Assembly (NCBI RefSeq): GCF_001854475.1
Contig: NZ_MNAN01000011.1
Coordinates: forward strand, 1 to 64,000
Direction: 5' to 3'
Length of the DNA stretch: 64,000 nt
From: Pseudoalteromonas byunsanensis
GTDB lineage: Bacteria; Pseudomonadota; Gammaproteobacteria; Enterobacterales; Alteromonadaceae
This document shows positions 57,612 to 64,000 of the stretch, piece after piece (the stretch's first letter is position 1; each line of letters begins with the position of its first letter). A program made the position numbers and the translations under genes. Under the pieces are notes generated by a model. It did no database searches, was not told the DNA's origin, and was given only the letters and a program-made list of their open reading frames with translations.

Positions 57612-58463
57612 TTAGAGCCAACGTATGCGCGTTGCCAAGGTATGACTTTGCCCTGGCTCAACGCGCGCTTTATCTTCCATGACGTTTGCGGCTTCAAGGC
57701 ATAACATAGAGTGATATTCATCATCTCGAAAATTGCTGAGCCGCTGTGACTTTTCTATCCAAGGGTTCCAAAGTACACAAGAGGTTGAATTTTCTCTGGC
57801 CACTTCAATCACCCCTTCTGGGGTGTGAATTGTTTGCACAGCTTTAGCTTGTGTATACACCATGTCTGTTTCTCGCTCAAATGTGACCACATCATGTTGC
57901 GTAAACGGGCCTTCACCAAACTCTATGTAAGTTGCCCCCTGCAAGCCATCAACGCGTGTTTGTTCAATGGCTGAAGTAGGAAAGTAGGTGTGTAACGCCT
58001 GAGATAAGGTAAAAGGTTCTTTGCCTAGATTTGTGTTCGTCAAACGAACTTCCAGCTGCTCGGAAAACCTAAACTCTACTTCTAACCTAGATTCATATGG
58101 CCAATAAGTTTTGTCCACAGAACGCATGGGTAACGACAACCTGACTAGAATATGATCGCTGTGCTCATGTACATCTTCGGCGCGCCACAGTAGCTTACGT
58201 GCGACACCATGGATCGGCCAATCGACTTTTTCATGTACGCCAAACCAAGGCCAACAAATGGGAATACCGCCACGAATTGCCTTTCCCTCTTGATAATCTT
58301 CATCAGCTGACACCCAGATCAAGCTATGCTTGCCCTTGGGCGTAAACTCACTAAGCTGCGCCCCCTGTAAAAACACCTTGCCTGAGCACAACGGACTGTC
58401 AACATTAATGTATTCAAGTCCACTTTCGGTATGTCGAATCGAAACTGATGCTGATAATTCCAT
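57612..58463 (-). CDS. yeaD: D-hexose-6-phosphate mutarotase (YeaD family)
   Basis: A 283-residue aldose-1-epimerase fold enzyme that interconverts anomers of glucose 6-phosphate and related sugars. RGGIPICWPWFG near residue 64 and HGVARKLLWR are the family signatures; the catalytic His is in QALHTYFPT and the Glu near the C-terminus in LCLEAANV. It stands alone between the peptidase-like gene and the chemoreceptor. Confidence 0.9.
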   Translation of the reverse strand: MELSASVSIRHTESGLEYINVDSPLCSGKVFLQGAQLSEFTPKGKHSLIWVSADEDYQEGKAIRGGIPICWPWFGVHEKVDWPIHGVARKLLWRAEDVHEHSDHILVRLSLPMRSVDKTYWPYESRLEVEFRFSEQLEVRLTNTNLGKEPFTLSQALHTYFPTSAIEQTRVDGLQGATYIEFGEGPFTQHDVVTFERETDMVYTQAKAVQTIHTPEGVIEVARENSTSCVLWNPWIEKSQRLSNFRDDEYHSMLCLEAANVMEDKARVEPGQSHTLATRIRWL

Positions 58464-58587
58464 ATCTCACCTTGTTATTGAATTACTTACTGTCTGCTAC
58501 ATTACCGAATAAGTGCCTTGAGAGTAAATAAATAACGGCCAAGATGAAGGATCCTCATCATTGGCCATTAGAGTGAGGTAAACTTTC

Positions 58588-60546
58588 TCATACCTTAAAT
58601 TGCCCCACCAAAGCTGTGAGCTTAGCGGACAACTGATTCATCTTTTCTCCGCTTTTAGCGGTGTTATTGGCTACTTCTGTCACACTATCCGCGGCATTTT
58701 TGATATCCACTACGTTACGGCTGATGTCCTCAGCAACATGTTGTTGCTCCTCAGCTGCTGTAGCAATTTGTGTATTAACATCGTTAATAGTTTGAATAGA
58801 TTGGGTGATCTCTGAAAACTGGGTCTGTGCAGAGCGGCTCAGCTCTACTGTTTGCTCAGTAGCACGCAAACTCTTACGCATATCTTGTGAAACTTGCTCG
58901 GTCATTTTATGCAGTTTATCAAGTTGAGCTGCAATTTCTTCTGTGGACTCTGAGGTTCTTTGCGACAAAGCACGTACTTCATCAGCCACCACCGCAAAGC
59001 CTCGACCATGCTCTCCGGCACGAGCCGCTTCAATAGCCGCATTCAGCGCTAATAAGTTGGTTTGCTCCGCAATACCGCGGATCACACTTAAAATAGACAT
59101 GATATTTTCACTTTCACTATCCAATTGTGTGATGTCTGAAGTAGCACTGGTTATCACCGAAGCAAGATCGGCCACACTGGATACTGTTTTGGTGATCACA
59201 TCCTGCCCTAATAGCGATGCGCTTTGTGTTTGTGACGCAAGCTCAGCAGCATTTGCACAACTGGCCGCAACCTCATTAGCTGTTGTAGCCATTTGATTTA
59301 TGGCTGTCGCCACCATCTCAAGGGCTTGCTGCTGCTGCACAGTAGACTCCGTCAATTCACTCGCTTGACCAGAAGTGGCCTGTGCGGTTTGCGCCACTTG
59401 CTGTGCACACTGATTAATTTGCGTAACTAGTTGAGCAATAAGATTTAAGAACAGGTTAAAACTATTGGCCAGTTTGCCTGTCTCATCTTTGGTCGCGATA
59501 TCTAATCGCTGCGTAAGGTCTCCACCCCCTTGCGAGATCACCGTTAAGCCATCACTTACCTCCACAATGGGGCCAGAGATCAAGCGTGCAATGTAAGTAG
59601 ACAAAACCACAAACACGGCAATTAATATTGCACTCAGAGCCACTATGGTGATGGTCATGGTATTGGCTGAAGCCATAACCTCACTTTTTTGTACCAGCCC
59701 AATAAACTTCCAGCCCAAACGCTTTGAGGTATAAATGTTCGCAAAATACTCCTTACCACCAACTTTTGTACTGTAGGTTCCAGAATCGTAGCGCGCGAAA
59801 TCAGAGAAGGCACCGCCAGATATGTCCGTCAAAGGCTTAAAGGTATGCTCAGAATTGCTGGCATCCGCCAAAACTGTTCCGGTGTTTTCCACCAGTAGTA
59901 AATAGCCCGTTTCACCTAAGCGGATCTGCTTAACGATATCTGTTAAACCACTTAACGACACATCCATCCCCTGTACACCGATGACACGACCATTATCCTT
60001 GATGGCTTTCACTGTTGAGACGATGACCATGTCATCCGGTGCCCAATAATAAGCATCTGTTCTGGTTGTTTCGCCATCGCCCCGCTCACCGGTTTGATAC
60101 CAAGGTCGTGTACGCGGGTCATACCGAGCGTTGACTTCGCCTTGTGGCCATTGAATATATCCACCTTCAGCATTGCCCATGTAAATATATGCAATTCCAG
60201 AGTGAGTTTGACCAAATAACTCAAACTGCTGATAAGCAGACTTTTCCACTTCATGGTTTTGCATAGAATTGAGTTGTGTCGCGGTACTTGTATTCAAATA
60301 TGTTTTAACCTGAGTACGCGCTGCTAATATTTTGGGGTGACTGGCAAGATAATCCACATTTTTAGCTATTTCGCCAAAAAACATACTAATACCGTTATCA
60401 ATCTGTAGCGCTTCTCGATTTGCTAATTGCGAAAAGTTATCCAGTGAAGCTTGTCGGGTCTGCGAAATCATCAACCCTGCAATAATCAAAAGAGGCAGCA
60501 CAATCGCTGAAATAAAAGCCAGACGCAGCTTTTGCGAAATACTCAT
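58588..60546 (-). CDS. Methyl-accepting chemotaxis protein with dCache sensor
   Basis: A 652-residue chemoreceptor starting at [13 protein letters not shown] (an upstream ATG at 60561 is possible). TM1 is at about residues 10-30, a periplasmic dCache domain of about 250 residues follows with the ligand-type motifs [10 protein letters not shown] and [11 protein letters not shown]2 is at about 290-315, then HAMP ([15 protein letters not shown]) and the signalling domain with tip [19 protein letters not shown]. dCache receptors with this DxRxRPWY pattern often bind amino acids; the ligand here is unknown. Confidence 0.92.
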   Translation of the reverse strand: MSISQKLRLAFISAIVLPLLIIAGLMISQTRQASLDNFSQLANREALQIDNGISMFFGEIAKNVDYLASHPKILAARTQVKTYLNTSTATQLNSMQNHEVEKSAYQQFELFGQTHSGIAYIYMGNAEGGYIQWPQGEVNARYDPRTRPWYQTGERGDGETTRTDAYYWAPDDMVIVSTVKAIKDNGRVIGVQGMDVSLSGLTDIVKQIRLGETGYLLLVENTGTVLADASNSEHTFKPLTDISGGAFSDFARYDSGTYSTKVGGKEYFANIYTSKRLGWKFIGLVQKSEVMASANTMTITIVALSAILIAVFVVLSTYIARLISGPIVEVSDGLTVISQGGGDLTQRLDIATKDETGKLANSFNLFLNLIAQLVTQINQCAQQVAQTAQATSGQASELTESTVQQQQALEMVATAINQMATTANEVAASCANAAELASQTQSASLLGQDVITKTVSSVADLASVITSATSDITQLDSESENIMSILSVIRGIAEQTNLLALNAAIEAARAGEHGRGFAVVADEVRALSQRTSESTEEIAAQLDKLHKMTEQVSQDMRKSLRATEQTVELSRSAQTQFSEITQSIQTINDVNTQIATAAEEQQHVAEDISRNVVDIKNAADSVTEVANNTAKSGEKMNQLSAKLTALVGQFKV

Positions 60547-60735
60547 AACGCGACCATCCATATTTACCGTATAAAAAAATATAGCTAGCAAGTCACAAAG
60601 TGGTCAAGGTAACAATATGTAATAGTTTGAATTTACTTATAAACGTATAACTATTTCTAATTTGAGATATTTAGTTAGAATAGTCTACCCTAATACATAC
60701 AAGTAACTATCACAGTAACTCAAAAGTGGGTAACC

Positions 60736-61962
60736 ATGCATAAATTAACACCTCTTGTGCTCGCAATGGGCCTATTTCCAGCCATTTCTCAGGCCAATGA
60801 TTCGGAAATAGACAAATTAAAACAACAGCTTGCAGATTTACAAAAGCAAATCCAAAAGCTTGAGGCTAAGTCCACCGAGAAAAAAGCTGAGAAAACTTCT
60901 GGCATCAAAGTGGGCGGAGCAGTACGAACTAACTTTAGTCATACTTCATATAACGACGGCAACAAAAATCGTGGCGGTGATTTTGATTTTGATATTTTTA
61001 GGGTCAACTTCTCTGGCGATATTGGTGATGTTCAACTAAATGCCGAAATTCGATTTTTTGATTATATGAGCGCGGTTAAATACGCGTATGTAGGCTACGA
61101 TTTTGCCAAAGACTGGCAAGTTCAGGCAGGTATTACCAAAGTCCCCTTTGGCAACTGGCCATACAATTCACACAATTACTTCTTTAACACTACTTACTAT
61201 ATCGGCTTGGAAGACGACCATGATTTGGGCGTGTTGTTCAAGCGTAAGCTAAAAGACAACTGGCAGCTAGATATTGGTTTTTTCAAAAATGATGAACTCG
61301 GTGGTGTTGATGGCTATGTTGAAGAGCGCAGCGACCGCTATTCGTATGATGTGGTGGGATACCGTAAGGCGGGTGATGGCGTATATGATGATCCAACTCA
61401 GCCATTAGGCGAATACAACACATTGGCTGGGCGTTATGCGTATCACTTCAAGCATAAAGGCGGAACAACTGAAGTCGGCTTTTCCGGACAAACTGGCGGC
61501 TTGCACAATGGCATAGAGCGAACGGGTGATTATCATTCTTGGGCCATTCACGTGAACAGCCACGTTGGCCCTTGGAACTTTCAGTTGCAACATGGTGAAT
61601 ACAGTTATGATATGGACGATACCAGTATAGATCGCATGGCCGTTGGCGCTTATGCATTCTACGACAGTATCGCAGCTGAGGCGATGACCTCAAACCTCAA
61701 TGTTGCCTATAGTCTGCCTATCAAATGGGGCGCAATCACTGGCCTACAATTTTACAATGACTTTGGTATTATTTACGACAAGTCAGATAACAGCGAAGAC
61801 ACTTGGATGAATGTTACCGGTGTGTCCGTTGCTGCAGGTGGTTTTTTCACTTACTTTGACTTTGTGAATGCTAAGAATCAACCATTCGTCGGCGGCTCTA
61901 TTGCCGGAGACAGTGATGATACTGAGCAACGCTTTAATATTAATATCGGCTACTATTTCTAG
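60736..61962 (+). CDS. OprP/OprO-like outer-membrane porin
   Basis: A 408-residue beta-barrel porin. A signal peptide is cleaved near residue 20 (SQA-ND), followed by an N-terminal coiled coil (about residues 24-50, LKQQLADLQKQIQKLEAK) that may trimerise in the periplasm. The rest is beta-barrel ending in INIGYYF with the terminal Phe needed for insertion. The family includes phosphate-selective porins; no phosphate genes adjoin it, so selectivity is open. A long hairpin follows the stop. Confidence 0.88.
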   Translation: MHKLTPLVLAMGLFPAISQANDSEIDKLKQQLADLQKQIQKLEAKSTEKKAEKTSGIKVGGAVRTNFSHTSYNDGNKNRGGDFDFDIFRVNFSGDIGDVQLNAEIRFFDYMSAVKYAYVGYDFAKDWQVQAGITKVPFGNWPYNSHNYFFNTTYYIGLEDDHDLGVLFKRKLKDNWQLDIGFFKNDELGGVDGYVEERSDRYSYDVVGYRKAGDGVYDDPTQPLGEYNTLAGRYAYHFKHKGGTTEVGFSGQTGGLHNGIERTGDYHSWAIHVNSHVGPWNFQLQHGEYSYDMDDTSIDRMAVGAYAFYDSIAAEAMTSNLNVAYSLPIKWGAITGLQFYNDFGIIYDKSDNSEDTWMNVTGVSVAAGGFFTYFDFVNAKNQPFVGGSIAGDSDDTEQRFNINIGYYF

Positions 61963-61989
61963 AGACTTAAATTTCTAGAATAGTGTCAC

Positions 61990-62023
61990 ATCATCAGCAG
62001 TGACACCTGTCACTGCTGATGAT
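61990..62023. terminator. Long hairpin after the porin gene
   Basis: Perfect 16-bp stem ATCATCAGCAGTGACA/TGTCACTGCTGATGAT with only CC between the arms; in RNA the loop would open a little more. No U-tract follows, so it may stabilise the porin mRNA or aid termination rather than be a classic terminator. Confidence 0.55.
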
Positions 62024-62091
62024 ATAAAAACTCGCAAACTTGTTGCGCTGTGATAAGCTTTAAACATCAACCTCATGCAGTGAGCACAACT

Positions 62092-62499
62092 ATGGCAAAT
62101 AAAGTAACAGCGCTTTTCAATCGGTGTTTCTGGCTACATGTTGCAGGCATCAGTTTTGTTGGTTTAGGCTTTGTGGGTATTGTGCTTCCGGTGATGCCCA
62201 CCACGGTATTTTTTATACTCGCGCTGGCTTGTTTTACTCGCTCTAATCCTCGACTGGCCAACTGGCTGCTCAATCACAATAAGTTTGGCCCGACTTTACA
62301 ACAATGGCATGATTACCAAGTGATCCCAGTTAAAGGCAAATGTTACGCTGGTTTAGGAATGTTATTGGGGTTCATTATTCTCGCCTATAATGCACCACCA
62401 CTGTGGGTACTTATCAGTGTTGCCCTATGTGAGCTAATGGTAATGCTCTACATTTGCTCAAAGCCATCACATCCACCGGCTATTATCAACTCAAAATAA
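62092..62499 (+). CDS. DUF454 (YbaN-type) inner-membrane protein
   Basis: A 135-residue protein with about three hydrophobic segments. The family pattern GIVLPVMPTTVFFILALACFT, then HNKFGPTLQQWHDYQVIP, is clear. Function unknown. I prefer the ATG at 62092 (MANKVTALF); an in-frame GTG at 62050 adds 14 residues and neither has a strong ribosome-binding site. Confidence 0.85.
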   Translation: MANKVTALFNRCFWLHVAGISFVGLGFVGIVLPVMPTTVFFILALACFTRSNPRLANWLLNHNKFGPTLQQWHDYQVIPVKGKCYAGLGMLLGFIILAYNAPPLWVLISVALCELMVMLYICSKPSHPPAIINSK

Positions 62500-62578
62500 A
62501 ACCTGCTATTTTCAATAGCATTGCTTATCTTACCTGTCCTTTTATACTGGCTAAACCAAGCTTTATGAAGGATAAGTT

Positions 62579-62959
62579 GTGAATTTAAATCAAATTACGC
62601 TTGGCGTGCACAATATGGAGCAAGCCACAACGTTCTATCGTCAATTAGGTTTTTTGCAAATCGTTGATACACCCCATTATGCTCGTTTTGAGTGCGCAAA
62701 CGGTGCAACCTTTTCATTGTCACTCGAAGATAACATGCAACCTAATAACACCACGATTTATTTTGAGCATGAACAACTGAACGAGTGGGTCAATGAGCTT
62801 CAGACCAAAGGAATAACTTTTGATAGCCTACCTGAAAATAAGCGTTATTTATGGCGAGAAGCACAACTGCGTGACCCCAGTGGCAATAAAATCAAGCTCT
62901 ATTGGGCTGGCGATAATCGCCTTAATCCACCGTGGCGCACAGAACGTCGCAACGACTAA
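62579..62959 (+). CDS. VOC/glyoxalase-superfamily protein
   Basis: A 126-residue single VOC domain, starting with GTG at 62579 after AAGGATAAG. ITLGVHNMEQATTFYRQLGF and the C-terminal LRDPSGNKIKLYWAG are the usual strand-helix and metal-ligand segments of the superfamily. Enzymatic role unknown. Confidence 0.85.
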   Translation: MNLNQITLGVHNMEQATTFYRQLGFLQIVDTPHYARFECANGATFSLSLEDNMQPNNTTIYFEHEQLNEWVNELQTKGITFDSLPENKRYLWREAQLRDPSGNKIKLYWAGDNRLNPPWRTERRND

Positions 62960-62966
62960 GTTGACC

Positions 62967-63056
62967 ATGAAAAAAAGCGATGAGTGTAATCGAGATAAGT
63001 CACTGTATTCCTACGAAGATCCTCTTTATAGTCTAAAATATAGTCAAAGCGCTTAG
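62967..63056 (+). CDS. Possible 29-codon ORF between the VOC gene and katG
   Basis: ATG at 62967 follows the VOC stop by 7 bp and encodes MKKSDECNRDKSLYSYEDPL and nine more residues. No good ribosome-binding site; it could be translated by re-initiation or not at all. Confidence 0.2.
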   Translation: MKKSDECNRDKSLYSYEDPLYSLKYSQSA

Positions 63057-63090
63057 CGAAGTGCACACAAGCTAAGTGCTTTGTCATTTT
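63046..63090 (+). terminator. Possible terminator before katG
   Basis: AAAGCGCTTAGC (63046-63057) pairs with GCTAAGTGCTTT (63071-63082) with one G-T pair, followed by GTCATTTTT. Moderate U-tract. Confidence 0.5.
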
Positions 63091-63114
63091 TAAACCTCAG
63101 TCAATAAGGTATAG

Positions 63115-64000
<886 letters not shown>

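Noticed and set aside
62820..62966. 78-codon frame overlapping the VOC gene
   Set aside because: It starts inside the VOC gene in another frame; only its last 29 codons are outside and are listed at low confidence.

Overview
The window is chromosomal DNA of a marine gammaproteobacterium of the Alteromonadales, most probably Pseudoalteromonas. Evidence: conserved gammaproteobacterial gene orders (murB-birA, then Thr-Tyr-Gly-Thr tRNAs and tuf; ubiE-ubiJ-ubiB-tatABC-tatD), modest GC content, a stand-alone second-type EF-G, and many exported peptidases and diguanylate cyclases. The species call is inference. I see no phage, insertion sequence, integron or CRISPR array.

Layout. 1-4584 (minus strand): murB, birA, a type III pantothenate kinase (coaX) where E. 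coli has coaA, four tRNAs and tuf. 4716-7730: exported M1 aminopeptidase, DUF2057 protein, HIT protein. 7823-14390: signalling block with a CsgD/VpsT-like LuxR regulator (preceded by a perfect inverted repeat and a tiny leader ORF), a hybrid histidine kinase with HPt domain, and a chemoreceptor with eight exact 45-residue HAMP-like repeats. 14435-22686: methionine salvage (omega-amidase, YbdL-type aminotransferase, mtnB-C-D, mtnA, mtnK) with MetJ-like box pairs in both divergent control regions. 22735-25817: DUF885 lipoprotein and a degenerate GGDEF protein. 25944-34004: ubiquinone genes, Tat translocase, tatD, a 7TM diguanylate cyclase and hemB. 34059-38258: small membrane protein, EF-G 2 and a GntP-type permease.

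38584-39162 is the most interesting stretch. It holds two tandem copies of a predicted Fur-controlled small RNA. Each copy has two Fur-box-like 7-1-7 palindromes exactly 45 bp apart, a sigma70 promoter with a 17-bp spacer whose -10 lies in the second box, a divergent 5' part, a nearly identical core containing the RyhB-like string ACATTGCTCA plus a 7-bp hairpin, and the same intrinsic terminator. The layout recalls the tandem PrrF RNAs of Pseudomonas with a RyhB-like seed.

39250-64000: a diguanylate cyclase, the GTPase RbgA/YlqF, YaeQ, a lipase-like hydrolase, a small membrane protein with a class II FNR-type promoter, dps, oligopeptidase B, a two-gene RND efflux system, a transglutaminase-like/TPR lipoprotein, a secreted trypsin-like protease with PKD and PPC domains, a large HEXXH/beta-propeller protein, a sugar-phosphate mutarotase, a second chemoreceptor, an OprP-like porin, a DUF454 protein, a VOC protein, and the 5' part of katG cut by the window edge. 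Iron (RyhB-like RNAs, dps, hemB, katG), c-di-GMP and methionine recycling are the main themes.
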